This document shows, piece by piece, positions 33,280 to 43,259 of a stretch of 64,000 nucleotides of DNA. Source of the DNA: a virus; IMG/VR virus record IMGVR_UViG_3300046684_000188, positions 1 through 64,000 of that record. The stretch is one strand, 5' to 3'. Within the stretch, counting starts at the first letter, position 1. The number at the start of each line of letters is the position of its first letter. The notes below the pieces were generated by a model that saw only the letters and a program-made list of their open reading frames with translations, searched no databases and was not told the DNA's origin. A program made the translations under genes and the position numbers.

Positions 33280-33320
33280 TATTCTCTCCCCGCATTTCGC
33301 GCCTAAACGAGTGCGGGGAG
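33280..33320 (+). promoter_or_regulatory. TATTCT-type promoter plus leader hairpin that covers a ribosome site
   Basis: AAAATGCTATTCTCTCCCCG holds TATTCT at 33280-33285. Immediately after it CTCCCCGCA (33286-33294) pairs perfectly with TGCGGGGAG (33312-33320), nine pairs, and GGGGAG within the second arm is the ribosome site of the TTG start at 33328. The leader could therefore regulate translation or be an operator. Confidence 0.6.
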
Positions 33321-33327
33321 ACTTACG

Positions 33328-36300
33328 TTGGGACCATATCTCAGGACTGCTAGCCGTATCCTGCTCTTTTCAATGCTCTTCCTTTGCTCCTACGCAGCCG
33401 GAGCACAGGCCACCGTGACAGTGAGCGGTACGCACGTCTACGATAACCAATTCAAGCTCCTCGCCAACGGTCAGCTCCTCTTTACCGTCACCGATACCAG
33501 CGACACGCCGATCACTTACACCCCGCAGGGTGGCTCCGCGACCACGGCAACGATTGCTATCCCGGTCAAGAATGGCGCGGTTCAATATGTCGGAGGCTAT
33601 CCTCCCACCATTCCGAACCCCGGGACCATGAGCCCGGCCAACACCCGCTATCGGATGCAGGTTCAGACCGCGGGCGGCGCGTCGACGATCTACACCTTTC
33701 CGCTAGTCAACATCACCACCGCGAACTTCACCTACGACGGATACCGCGTCGACGCCAACGTAACAGCAACCGGCCAGGGTTATCCCACCATGGCTTGCTA
33801 CGTGACGGCGCAGTACAACGACCTTTCGAACCCGGCGCCTTACCCTTACGTCTGCTCCCAGCTCTCGAACGATGGCACGATCGCATGGACGCAGAACCCC
33901 TCTCTCAACCCGATGTGCTCGAGCGGCAACAGTCAGGCGTTCGCGGTTCCCATCTCGCCAGCAGGAACGAATGGACCTCCGTACTGCGTTGCTGCGACAC
34001 AGGCATACGCAACTCCCGGATACGTCTACGCTTCTCCTTCGATCAACGGCACTACGCCCGGCCAAATTGGACTCATCCCCGTCTCCCAGCTTTGCGAAGG
34101 TGGAGGATGCGGAGGAGGCGGCGGGACCGGCGCTCTCATCGCTATCCCAGTATCCGGAGCAATCAACGGCTCCAATACCGACTTCACCCTCGCGCAGGTT
34201 CCCAACTCCCAGCTTCTCTTCATGCTGAACGGCCAGTACTTGATACCCGGAGTGGGATACACGCTGATTGGAACCTCACTCCATATCCTCGGACCCCCGC
34301 CCCAGACGGGTGACTTTCTAACGGCTATCTCGACGCAGGGCACCATCGCGGGCGTCGTCACTCAGATATCAGGATCTTCAGGAGCCATCAGCATCCATGG
34401 CTCCGGCGTCGTCCAGACGGGAAATGACTTCAACGTCTCGGGCGGAACGGGTTGCATTCCCGGAGGCACGGACAACTCCATCCTCTATAAGAACGCAACC
34501 AACTGTCCGGGCGCTCAAGCTCAGGTGGACCTGGCCGCGGACTCGACCGGAGGCTCCCTCTTCCAGCCGAAGATGGACAACACCGTATCCGACGACCTTG
34601 GCGCCATGGGTAACCGCTACTGGACCAACAACGGCGACTATCCGCAGCAGACGCCGCACGTTAGCTACATGCAGCAGAACTTCATGTACGCTCGTCACGA
34701 CTTCGGATCAACCTCGGCCAACCGTCTCGCCTACTATGGCACCAACCGATATCACCTTCCTGACAACACCGACCAGGGCGGCGACTCGGCGCTCCGATAT
34801 GACAGCATCGAAGCCAGCTCCCCCGGACAGATTGGCGGAGCGTACAACCTACAGATTCACGCCTACTCAACCGGCGACGTGGTCGGACACACGGACGTTG
34901 TCTCCGGACGAGCTGTTACAGAAGGTTTCGAAGAGGCGCTCGAGGCTTTCCGTATGTTCTATGGCATCGGCTGGGACACGGCACCGCACGGCGTTGTCAC
35001 CTTTGGAACCCCCGACTACCTCGGCGACCCGGCTACCGACATAGCTTGCGGCAACGTCTGCGGCACGTTTGGAGAAAACAACTGGCTCATCAACACTTCC
35101 AAGAAGTTCGTTCCCTCCGGCAACATCGACTTCCTGACCTCGAGCACGCTCTTGGGTGGAAGTGTCGCGGCGATGCACCTCGACGCCGCTGCAGCAGCTT
35201 CGGCAACCGCGAAGTTCGGCTCGGCCTTCCACGTCGCCGCAGTCGTCTCCGGAGCTGATGATCGCCAGATATTCCTCCCCGGATGCCCCTCGGTCGTGAC
35301 CGGCACCTACGGCTCAGACGATCCTTTCAACTCCACCGACGCGGTCGGCGGCGGGCTCCAGACGGCTAACCGCTGCGTCAACTTCAGAACGATCGACGAC
35401 CTATCCTCGCTTGTCCCGAACGTTACGGTGGGCTGCTGGTGGGGACCGAGCGGCAATCACGAGTGCTCGAAGGTGTTAGCGGTAGACAATGCTAACCATC
35501 GCGCGGCCTTCTCTCTGCACTTCCCCCACAACCCGAACGAGATTTTCGTTTGGGGAGCTGGCGTAGGCTACGCCGCAACTGGACCCAAGGGCGTAGTTCC
35601 ACGGCGAAGCTTCGACAATGGTGCAAGTTTTCAGGAAGAAACGCTCTACTTGACCTATCCCGTTATCGGATGGGACGCAACCAATTCACAACTCATGCTT
35701 TGGCCTAGCTACAACGCCGCGGCCTCGAACGAGATTCGCCTCCCGGTTTACATGAACAATCATCCGTCCATCCCTGTAACGGTGAGCGGTACGGGTTCTG
35801 GCGGCTCCTTTACCTCGCTGGCGGCGACGACAGGCGGAAACTATGGGACGCAGAGCTTCTATACCGGCGCTCTCAGCTCCCTTCCTCCTCCCGACCTTAG
35901 CTTCAACTGCACAGTTGCACCAACCTACCGTTGGGACCCGGACCCGGCGCAGAACGTTCCCTCCTACGTCATCACCATGCTTACCGGAGGCTCGGGCTGC
36001 TCTAGCTTCACCGTCACGACGAAGAACACCTATGACAACCCAGTCTGGATTTACCCGGCAACCCGCATGTTCAGGGTTCAGGATGTTCCATTCTGTAACG
36101 GTCTAACCCAGCACCAAACCAACTGCACCACCGGTCATAACATGCACTCCGATCCTCAGCCCAACCCCTCCGAGTGGACGAGCGGGGTTGACCAGGCGGC
36201 GGCGCAGATGGATACAGCGTCCTACGTCACTGGAAACGAGGAATACGCAGGCTCCCCAGCGGCGCAAGGATCAGGCCGAAACGGTCCAATGTTCACCCGT

Positions 36301-37233
36301 TCTGTGAAGTATCCGCAGAACGCGGGCGCGGGCGTGGGTGTGTGGTTCTATGCCAACGGAACCCCGGGCTACTACTACTGGGGCACCGCGGCCTCGAACT
36401 GGATGCCGTACAAGATAGGCCAAGACCCGCAGACGGACGGAAGCAATCCCTACCTCGGGACCGGCATTCCTCCAACGTTTATGGGCGTAGGTGGGACTTG
36501 GGGCAACATCCTGCACGTAACCGACTGGGTATGGTCGAAGAACGCGGCGGGTAAGGTTGTGGGCGGCTCGATTATCTCGGTCGACTGCACCCACCCCGGC
36601 CAGGACGGCGAAGGCGCGGCTACACCCTGCCGCGACAGGAACATCGTTCCTCCTATCTCCCTCATCAGCGTCAACGCTCCGGACGGGCACTTCGCAGGAA
36701 TCTCGGCCGACGCGGAAAACTTCACTGTCGACATTCACCCGAACCTCACGGTGAACGGAGCCAACGTCTGCAGGACGGACCCGGTCACTGGGTTGGTGTT
36801 GAGTGGATGCCCGACGATCAACGACTACACCATCACCATGACGGCGCCACCGGTCAGCGTCACCAACGACCACTTCTATCAGGTGGGCTCTCTCCCGGTA
36901 GCGGTCGACACGCCGACCCCGGCTATCAACCAGTACTTCGTTCCCAAGGCTTGCAACGCTACCCGCGTCGACTTTACCCAGAACCAAATCTCCGGGACCG
37001 CTCCTTCGTCGGAAGGCGTTCAGGTAACCATCTGGCGGAACGGTGCGGCACTCATCTCTCCGCTCAACTTCCCATGGAACGGCGCAAACACCAACCATCT
37101 CGTCCAGACATTCGCTCCCGTCGCGTTGGCTGCTGGCGACGCCCTTACTTATCAATTCCGCACCCCGATATGGGCCAGCCCTCCCACCGGTCCCATCTCG
37201 ACCACCGCAACTATCTACTGCTCCACACCGTAA
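33328..37233 (+). CDS. Very large exported fibre/adhesin-like protein
   Basis: This 1301-residue protein starts at TTG 33328 (GGGGAG seven bases upstream). Residues 1-28 are a signal peptide (ILLFSMLFLCSYAAGAQA). The mature protein is beta-rich, Gly/Thr/Asn-rich, with many cysteine pairs. It begins with a carboxypeptidase-like or immunoglobulin-like region (VTVSGTHVYDNQFKLLANGQLLFTVTD) followed by long aromatic-rich stretches and a compact C-terminal domain (VPKACNATRVDFTQNQISG to IYCST) typical of receptor-binding tips. It resembles a tail fibre in sequence style but is predicted to be secreted. No catalytic motif is recognised. Confidence 0.65.
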   Translation: MGPYLRTASRILLFSMLFLCSYAAGAQATVTVSGTHVYDNQFKLLANGQLLFTVTDTSDTPITYTPQGGSATTATIAIPVKNGAVQYVGGYPPTIPNPGTMSPANTRYRMQVQTAGGASTIYTFPLVNITTANFTYDGYRVDANVTATGQGYPTMACYVTAQYNDLSNPAPYPYVCSQLSNDGTIAWTQNPSLNPMCSSGNSQAFAVPISPAGTNGPPYCVAATQAYATPGYVYASPSINGTTPGQIGLIPVSQLCEGGGCGGGGGTGALIAIPVSGAINGSNTDFTLAQVPNSQLLFMLNGQYLIPGVGYTLIGTSLHILGPPPQTGDFLTAISTQGTIAGVVTQISGSSGAISIHGSGVVQTGNDFNVSGGTGCIPGGTDNSILYKNATNCPGAQAQVDLAADSTGGSLFQPKMDNTVSDDLGAMGNRYWTNNGDYPQQTPHVSYMQQNFMYARHDFGSTSANRLAYYGTNRYHLPDNTDQGGDSALRYDSIEASSPGQIGGAYNLQIHAYSTGDVVGHTDVVSGRAVTEGFEEALEAFRMFYGIGWDTAPHGVVTFGTPDYLGDPATDIACGNVCGTFGENNWLINTSKKFVPSGNIDFLTSSTLLGGSVAAMHLDAAAAASATAKFGSAFHVAAVVSGADDRQIFLPGCPSVVTGTYGSDDPFNSTDAVGGGLQTANRCVNFRTIDDLSSLVPNVTVGCWWGPSGNHECSKVLAVDNANHRAAFSLHFPHNPNEIFVWGAGVGYAATGPKGVVPRRSFDNGASFQEETLYLTYPVIGWDATNSQLMLWPSYNAAASNEIRLPVYMNNHPSIPVTVSGTGSGGSFTSLAATTGGNYGTQSFYTGALSSLPPPDLSFNCTVAPTYRWDPDPAQNVPSYVITMLTGGSGCSSFTVTTKNTYDNPVWIYPATRMFRVQDVPFCNGLTQHQTNCTTGHNMHSDPQPNPSEWTSGVDQAAAQMDTASYVTGNEEYAGSPAAQGSGRNGPMFTRSVKYPQNAGAGVGVWFYANGTPGYYYWGTAASNWMPYKIGQDPQTDGSNPYLGTGIPPTFMGVGGTWGNILHVTDWVWSKNAAGKVVGGSIISVDCTHPGQDGEGAATPCRDRNIVPPISLISVNAPDGHFAGISADAENFTVDIHPNLTVNGANVCRTDPVTGLVLSGCPTINDYTITMTAPPVSVTNDHFYQVGSLPVAVDTPTPAINQYFVPKACNATRVDFTQNQISGTAPSSEGVQVTIWRNGAALISPLNFPWNGANTNHLVQTFAPVALAAGDALTYQFRTPIWASPPTGPISTTATIYCSTP

Positions 37234-37248
37234 AGGCGGTCTAAGACG

Positions 37249-38397
37249 ATGATCCGTAAGCTACTGCTCGTTCTCCTTCTCGCTCCAACGGCACTGGCGC
37301 AGAACCCTTTCAACCTGCAGACGCAGGTAAAGGGGCAACTCCCACCCTCGAATGGCGGCGTCGGCGCAACCCCGACTGCCGCCGACCAGGCTCCCGTATC
37401 CTCGAGCACAACCGCAGTAGCCTACAAGAACCTGCCCGACACCAACGCAGCTTCGGGGGCGCTCGGCTACAACAAGACGACCCATCAGTACTACACCGTA
37501 TCCCTCTCAGGCGGCGGCATCCCTTACCCAGGCGGCTCGGGTATCCCGGTCGTCTCGGGTGGAGCTTCATGGGGCTCGACGGTCCCAGCTCCCGCGGGAA
37601 CCATCGTTGGCACCTCTGACACCCAAACGCTTACCAACAAGACGGTCAACGGCGTCACCCCTACGACCTTCGGGTATATCGACGCTACCTCGAGCATTCA
37701 GAGCCAACTCAACGGCAAGCAGGGAACCTTGACGCTCACGACGTCAGGATCGAGCGGAGCGGCTACCCTCATCGGAACCGTTCTCAATATCCCCAACTAC
37801 GCGGGCGGCGGCGGCGCAGCCTGCGGCACCGGAACGACCGGCTTCATCATGCAGTGGACCGGGACCAATACCTGCGCCTCCGGCTTCATCGACTACAACG
37901 TTACCCGGGCAGGCGTTTACAGCTCGAGCAAAACCATCTATGCGCCGAGCTTCAACGGCACCGATGGCACGGTCAACAGCTACACCGAGTACGATCGCGC
38001 GACCTCTGGCGACGTCATGCCTCCCACGCCGGCAGCAGGCGGCGCGACCACTACGGTAAGCGGCGGAAGACTGGCCAGCAAGGATGCAGCGGGCAACGTT
38101 TACCCCATCACCCTCACCATTGCAGCCAACTCTACGGCGCTCGGAACCTCGGTTATCTCCTCCGGAGCCTGCTCGAGCACAACGGCGACAGCCATAGGAA
38201 CACTCTCCACCGACGCTTTCGAGTGGGTTCCAAATGGCTCCATCTCGGCTGTCACCGGCTATGTGCCGTCGACCTCGGGCGGGCTCTCCATCGCAGCGTA
38301 CCCAGTCGCGGACGCGGTAAAGTTCGACGTCTGTAACTGGACAGGCGTATCGCAGACCCCGGGAGCGGTGACGATCAATTGGAGGGTGATGCGGTGA
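37249..38397 (+). CDS. Exported tail-fibre-like protein
   Basis: This 382-residue protein has a clear signal peptide (MIRKLLLVLLLAPTALAQ). It then shows fibre hallmarks: LPPSNGGVGATPTAADQ, YPGGSGIPVVSGGASWGS (shared with the 26916 protein), GTSDTQTLTNKTVNG and ATSSIQSQLNGKQ. The C-terminal 120 residues form a separate beta domain ending in a WRVMR strand. A signal peptide directly on classical fibre repeats is the strongest single case of the odd exported-fibre group. Confidence 0.72.
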   Translation: MIRKLLLVLLLAPTALAQNPFNLQTQVKGQLPPSNGGVGATPTAADQAPVSSSTTAVAYKNLPDTNAASGALGYNKTTHQYYTVSLSGGGIPYPGGSGIPVVSGGASWGSTVPAPAGTIVGTSDTQTLTNKTVNGVTPTTFGYIDATSSIQSQLNGKQGTLTLTTSGSSGAATLIGTVLNIPNYAGGGGAACGTGTTGFIMQWTGTNTCASGFIDYNVTRAGVYSSSKTIYAPSFNGTDGTVNSYTEYDRATSGDVMPPTPAAGGATTTVSGGRLASKDAAGNVYPITLTIAANSTALGTSVISSGACSSTTATAIGTLSTDAFEWVPNGSISAVTGYVPSTSGGLSIAAYPVADAVKFDVCNWTGVSQTPGAVTINWRVMR

Positions 38398-39032
38398 AGA
38401 TCCTTATCCCCCTTCTCCTGCTCCTCTTTCAGTACGCTCCCGCTGGGGGACATAATCCCATCGGCGGCGGCGGCGCCTGCAACCTCAACCCGGGAACCTA
38501 TACCAACATCATCTGTATCAACTTCAACTCCGACCCTATCGGAACCTTCTTCACGGCGGCTACGGTTGGTTCTTACGTGGGAGTCAAGGGAACGACCGGA
38601 GGAGCCGACTCGAGCCCGAGTAACAACTCCGGAATCGCCATTGACACCCTCAACACCTACAGCGCGGACCAGAAGGCCGCGATTGTCTCTCAGCTCGGCG
38701 TAGGGGGAACCCCGGGTGTCTCCGGTCCTATCGTCCGCGGCGACCTCTCCGGCAACGGCTACCTCTACATCATCAACCTCGGCCAGGTGTACAAGCTCAC
38801 GGCGGGCTCTGGAAGCCTGATTGTTAGTGGATGCCCGGCTTCTGGAATCGGCACCTCGGGCGACGTCTACGAGATTCAAGTCGTTGGAACCACCATCACA
38901 TGCCGCGACGTCACCCTTGGAACCTCGGCCAGTGGCACCGACGCCTCCTACTCCGGAGGACGTCCCGGATTCCTTATCGACTCGGGAGGCGGTACACACC
39001 TCAACCTGATACCCAAGTTCGGAGCCTCGTAA
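38394..39032 (+). CDS. Exported jelly-roll-like protein
   Basis: This 212-residue protein starts at GTG 38394 (GGAGG eight bases upstream), coupled to the previous TGA. The signal peptide is KILIPLLLLLFQYAPAGG. The mature part forms one beta domain (FNSDPIGTFFTAA, GYLYIINLGQVYKLTAGSGSLIVSG, VYEIQVVGTTITCRDVTLG, PGFLIDSGG), the pattern of a lectin or LamG-like sandwich that may bind glycans. Fold inferred by eye. Confidence 0.65.
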   Translation: MKILIPLLLLLFQYAPAGGHNPIGGGGACNLNPGTYTNIICINFNSDPIGTFFTAATVGSYVGVKGTTGGADSSPSNNSGIAIDTLNTYSADQKAAIVSQLGVGGTPGVSGPIVRGDLSGNGYLYIINLGQVYKLTAGSGSLIVSGCPASGIGTSGDVYEIQVVGTTITCRDVTLGTSASGTDASYSGGRPGFLIDSGGGTHLNLIPKFGAS

Positions 39033-42000
39033 ATGAAGAAGATTGGAACTGTTGCACTCCTTTGGACGTTGGCCGCTCTCGGATTCGCGCAGGCACGTCC
39101 AGCCATCACCAACCAGCAACAGGTGTACGCTCTCCCCACCTCCGCATTCGGGTATCAACCCATCGTCATGCCGGGATCGACGCGCACGATTCCCGTACTG
39201 ACGTGGTGCGCCAACCTGCAGGTTACGGCCTATCAGGCGAGCCCATCCGGTACGACGATGACGGCGACTGCACACGGTCTGTCCATCGGAGACGTTCTCT
39301 ACGCGCAGGGATTCTTCTCTTCGCCGATGGCTTTCCACGTCGCGCAGCCCATCACGGTTACGGGCATCGTCGACGCCAACCATTTCATCGTCAACGTCAA
39401 CGATTCCGACACCACGCCGCAGACCGAGGGCCAGGCGACTGTCAACAAGAACAGCGGAACCAACTGCAGCGGCAAAATCAAGTGGGAGATAGTCAACACC
39501 GGGACCAACACCACCGAGACTTACAAGCTCCAGTCCATCGACGGCACACAGGACACCGGCTTCGTCTCCGCGCCCGTCATAACGTCGACCACTGGCGTAG
39601 TCCGGTTCACGATTGGACCCGTAGAAGGCACCGGCTCATGGACCGGAGACACCTTCCTCGGGACGTTCGCGCTCAACTCCACGGTAAAGTTCGCGCTCAA
39701 GGCGACCTCTGTAGACGACCCAACCAAGTCTGTCACTATGACGTATCTGGTCGCAGCCAACGGCGGAGGCTATGCCGGGCTCCATGGCAAAGCCTTTGCG
39801 CTTCCGGGATACCGCACGATCTATAAGAACCGCTACGTCCCACTCGTCGCGCAAGTGAGGGGCAATGTCAACCAAATGGTCAACTGGACCATTGAATCGG
39901 CTCCCGCGGGCGGAGACGCGACGTTACAGTTTGCAACCTACCCGCAAGCCGTACTCTACTCCGGCACCGTCTCCGGACTCTACCGATTCAAAGCCTGCCC
40001 CGCGGTCGACTCCAGCCCTAGCGCGTGCGCCCATGTGAGTGTATGGGTCTCCGCCAGCTCTCCACCGACCCAGAACACGGACAGGGTTGAGCAAGTGCCA
40101 TGTGATACCGGAGCTGGATCCACGGTGATGGGCGTGACCTGGGGGAGCATCCTCGATATCGGAAAGCCCGGAAGCCCCACTCCTGACCTTCTCAGCATCC
40201 CGATTACCCCAACCGGTCCCGTCCTTCTCCGCCTCTGGAACAATGACACGGTAGGCGGAAACCCCACCGCGTACCACAATCAGGTGCAATTCAATAAGCC
40301 GACGGGTGGACCTTTCACCGACCAACGCCCGGCCTTCCTCATGTGCGGAGTAGCGAACCAGACCACCGGCGAGCTTCCCGTCATCGACGCGGACCATGCA
40401 ACCTACAACTCATGGGCGTCTCAATATGTCATCGGTCCTTACAACGTCTTCGGGATCATAGACACCACTGGGCAGCTTTACCCCACCGGTCAGACGCAGC
40501 CCTTCTCGTACATCGCTATCGAAGGAATCCACATCCGGAACGTCAACCAGGGCTACGTCTACTACTCCGTACAGGATGGGACGCTGCAGCCGTGGGGCGA
40601 GGCGACGGGAATAAAGCCGATCAACGCCATTCAGAACTACTCGATGATTGGCAACCGGCTTGAAAGAGTCTCCAACGGAATCTTCGACGACTGTAACAGT
40701 CAAAACAACGGTGTCTCACACTGCGTCCTCGACACCTTCTCCGAAGGAAACCATCTCTCAGACTACGGCTACCCGACCACCTTCACGGCACACGCTTTCT
40801 ACAAGCAGGCGCTAGGGAGTTGGGACGGTCTGAACCTGCTCGATGGAGCTATTTCGGGCTCCCTCGGTACGGGAATGTACTCCGACCGTGGAACGCGCAG
40901 CTTCCATATGTACAGTCGGTTCGTCACCAACGACGCCAACCGTCAGGGCTCAGTTATCGGCGGGCACTCCGAGAATCAGGACGCTTATAACTTCCTGAAC
41001 GCTGACGAGTACTGGGGATTGAACGGGAACGGGAACTGCGGAACCTACTACTCTGTGTCTCCAGCCTGTCAGGCGATTCACGATGGATCGACGAATCTAA
41101 ACTGGTTCGACTACTACGCCGCTCTAGTCGAAGAGCACAACCGCACCGACTTCCTCATCGGAAACGCTATCTCTGTCCCGAACGTCTATAAGTCGCTCGG
41201 AATCGAGATGACGCACTCTTTCTGGTCCTATCAGCCTTACTTTGTGGGGGGATGGAACAGGGAATGGTTCCCGGAGAACCTGTCCCAGAACTACTTCATT
41301 ACCTATAACACGCTCGAGTACGCCAACCCGTCTTCGGTCCAGTCCGGACAGAACCTACTCGTAGAAGACACCCGCTTGCTCGTTCAAGACGTCGGAGAGA
41401 CTGTCTCGTATCTCATGCAGCCTCAGTACTACCCGGAAGTCTACATGCAGAACAACATCATCCCCATGGCCAAGCAGACGTTTTGCGACTATGGATGCAA
41501 TCTGCTGAACGTCAACGCCCACCAAATCTCGCACTACACCACAAATATGTTCGGCGGGATTGTGACTCCTGCCGGCAACTTCGACTCCAACCCGAACGCC
41601 TTCTCAACCAACGGTTGGTTCCTTATCCCGCACTTTTCCGACTGGGGCAATATCAACCCTATCGTTGGCTCTGGCGGGCACGTTACCGGATGGACCGCTC
41701 CCAACTTCCTCACCTACTCAAGCTATCCGATTCAGCAACCCTCGCTCGTTCCACCGTTCACTTCCCCCGCGGTCGGAGCTGCAAGCGCGTGCCAGGGCGA
41801 AACCTGCTACTACCCTCCTCGCTTCAACGCGGTCGACCCGCTGATGAGCCCGTTTACCCTACGGACGGACCTTACGACGTTGGGCGCCTACGATCCGAAC
41901 GGAGGACCAACTCTCTCGTTTATCACCGTGACACCCAGCCCCATGAGCGTTGTGGTGGGAGCATTCGGCCAGCTCACGGCAACCTGCACCTACTCCGATT

Positions 42001-42236
42001 CATCTGTAAGCAACTGCACGGCGGTAGCAGTCTGGTCTAACACTGGAAGCGCCTTCCACATGGACAGTGGAATACCCGGCCAGGTGGACGCGGACTCTAT
42101 CGGCTCCGGAACCGCGACTGCAACTATTGGCGCTATCCACGGAAATGCTACGGTAAATGTGATTGCAGCTCCGCCGCATATCCCCATGGGAGGACCGATC
42201 AAGGATGGTGGACCGTTCAAGATTGTGTTCCATTGA
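39033..42236 (+). CDS. Large exported beta-helix protein with Big2-like domain
   Basis: This 1067-residue protein starts at ATG 39033, directly after the previous TAA. The signal peptide is MKKIGTVALLWTLAALGFAQ. Immunoglobulin-like regions lie at about 50-340, a beta-helix-like core at about 440-900 (YIAIEGIHIRNVNQGYVYY, IGNRLERVSNGIF, NYFITYNTLEYAN, NIIPMAKQ), and a Big2-like domain near 970-1050 (VTPSPMSVVVGAFGQLTATCTYSDSS, ATATIGAIHGNATVNV). Big2 domains mediate surface adhesion, and this version is common in soil Acidobacteriota. Its role may be glycan binding or cleavage. Confidence 0.68.
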   Translation: MKKIGTVALLWTLAALGFAQARPAITNQQQVYALPTSAFGYQPIVMPGSTRTIPVLTWCANLQVTAYQASPSGTTMTATAHGLSIGDVLYAQGFFSSPMAFHVAQPITVTGIVDANHFIVNVNDSDTTPQTEGQATVNKNSGTNCSGKIKWEIVNTGTNTTETYKLQSIDGTQDTGFVSAPVITSTTGVVRFTIGPVEGTGSWTGDTFLGTFALNSTVKFALKATSVDDPTKSVTMTYLVAANGGGYAGLHGKAFALPGYRTIYKNRYVPLVAQVRGNVNQMVNWTIESAPAGGDATLQFATYPQAVLYSGTVSGLYRFKACPAVDSSPSACAHVSVWVSASSPPTQNTDRVEQVPCDTGAGSTVMGVTWGSILDIGKPGSPTPDLLSIPITPTGPVLLRLWNNDTVGGNPTAYHNQVQFNKPTGGPFTDQRPAFLMCGVANQTTGELPVIDADHATYNSWASQYVIGPYNVFGIIDTTGQLYPTGQTQPFSYIAIEGIHIRNVNQGYVYYSVQDGTLQPWGEATGIKPINAIQNYSMIGNRLERVSNGIFDDCNSQNNGVSHCVLDTFSEGNHLSDYGYPTTFTAHAFYKQALGSWDGLNLLDGAISGSLGTGMYSDRGTRSFHMYSRFVTNDANRQGSVIGGHSENQDAYNFLNADEYWGLNGNGNCGTYYSVSPACQAIHDGSTNLNWFDYYAALVEEHNRTDFLIGNAISVPNVYKSLGIEMTHSFWSYQPYFVGGWNREWFPENLSQNYFITYNTLEYANPSSVQSGQNLLVEDTRLLVQDVGETVSYLMQPQYYPEVYMQNNIIPMAKQTFCDYGCNLLNVNAHQISHYTTNMFGGIVTPAGNFDSNPNAFSTNGWFLIPHFSDWGNINPIVGSGGHVTGWTAPNFLTYSSYPIQQPSLVPPFTSPAVGAASACQGETCYYPPRFNAVDPLMSPFTLRTDLTTLGAYDPNGGPTLSFITVTPSPMSVVVGAFGQLTATCTYSDSSVSNCTAVAVWSNTGSAFHMDSGIPGQVDADSIGSGTATATIGAIHGNATVNVIAAPPHIPMGGPIKDGGPFKIVFH

Positions 42237-42367
42237 CGTACCTGATTCAATTCGCAGAGAACTGCCGCGGTTAATAGACCCGAACGCTAACTAAAACCCC
42301 CGGCTTCACGACTTAGACCAGAGCACCATCTAACCAGTTACGGAGCCGGAGAGGAGCAGTTAGCGCG

Positions 42368-42826
42368 ATGGAAAAGAAAGACGTGGAGGAGCTAGTGTCA
42401 ACCATCGTTACCGCGAGGTTCAAGGATTTCAAAGCGCACCTAGATTTGGAACTGGCACCATTCAAGCTCACCGTCCAAGGACTCGAGAAGCAACTCGTAG
42501 AAGTCCGGACAGCTAACTCCGCCACTGCATCCGGTATCTCGAGAATCGAGGGGCGTATAGAAGCCTCTGAAGAGATCCGGGACAACTACCACCGGCAGAA
42601 CCTCCAAGCCCGCGAGGAGGATCGAACGATATGGATGAACCTTCTCAGTAAAGTTGAGTCTCATCTCGGCGAGCACATCGGCCAGGACAAGCACGAAGAG
42701 AAAACCATTGACGGGCAAGAGCGTAAGAAGGACAACGTCCGCAAAACCATCGTAGCTGTTGCGAGTATTGCGGGCTCCGCGGGCGCTCTCAAGTGGCTCT
42801 CACAGCATTTCCACTGGCATTTTTAG
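42368..42826 (+). CDS. Coiled-coil protein with a C-terminal membrane segment
   Basis: This 152-residue protein starts at ATG 42368 (GAGGAG upstream). Residues 5-110 form a long charged coiled coil, and residues about 127-145 (IVAVASIAGSAGALKWLS) are hydrophobic before a short His/Trp tail. Tail-anchored coiled coils of this size occur in phage holin-like or haemolysin-XhlA-like proteins. It starts a small membrane-protein cluster where lysis genes might be expected. Confidence 0.6.
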   Translation: MEKKDVEELVSTIVTARFKDFKAHLDLELAPFKLTVQGLEKQLVEVRTANSATASGISRIEGRIEASEEIRDNYHRQNLQAREEDRTIWMNLLSKVESHLGEHIGQDKHEEKTIDGQERKKDNVRKTIVAVASIAGSAGALKWLSQHFHWHF

Positions 42827-42836
42827 GGCGAAATGC

Positions 42837-42842
42837 TATCCT
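42837..42842 (+). promoter_or_regulatory. TATTCT-type promoter variant (TATCCT)
   Basis: GCGAAATGCTATCCTTCCGG is a copy of the repeated element with C for T in the -10. It overlaps the end of the 42368 gene and lies 26 bases before the 42869 start. Confidence 0.5.
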
Positions 42843-42868
42843 TCCGGCGCTTACCGGGAGGATGTTCA

Positions 42869-43201
42869 ATGGCAGAGTCCAAAAAGAAGGTCTGGGCTGT
42901 AACTCTAGCGGGCACGGTTATCTCAAACTTTGCGACCGCAGCTCTCGCAGCTTTGGCCATGCCCGAAGTCTTCAACTTCAGCCACGAGGGCAAGGTCCAC
43001 CTGGCGAAGATGCTTCTTATCCCCACCGCAACTCACGTTTTCCTCTTCCTGAAGAAGTCTCCCCTCCCCGGAGTCAGCCTCGCGGGTCTCGAGGCCGGCG
43101 ACACCGCTACGGCTAAGGGAGTGGACATTCCGCAGGATGGCGGGAATATTACGGCGGAATCGGTCGTCATCAAAAAGGCGGGGGACGCTGAGACGAAATA
43201 A
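42869..43201 (+). CDS. Two-span membrane protein, holin candidate
   Basis: This 110-residue protein starts MAESKKKVW at ATG 42869 with GGGAGG upstream; a longer frame would begin before the promoter. Two hydrophobic stretches are visible (about 8-30, VTLAGTVISNFATAALAALAMPE, and 42-58, LAKMLLIPTATHVFLFL), with a basic N-terminus and a soluble tail. Size and topology suit a small holin that times lysis, but similar proteins have other roles and no endolysin is next to it. Confidence 0.55.
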   Translation: MAESKKKVWAVTLAGTVISNFATAALAALAMPEVFNFSHEGKVHLAKMLLIPTATHVFLFLKKSPLPGVSLAGLEAGDTATAKGVDIPQDGGNITAESVVIKKAGDAETK

Positions 43202-43259
43202 CGCGGGATGTATCACCGCGGGCAACTGTAGCAGCAGCAATCAATAAGGAGCCTCCACG

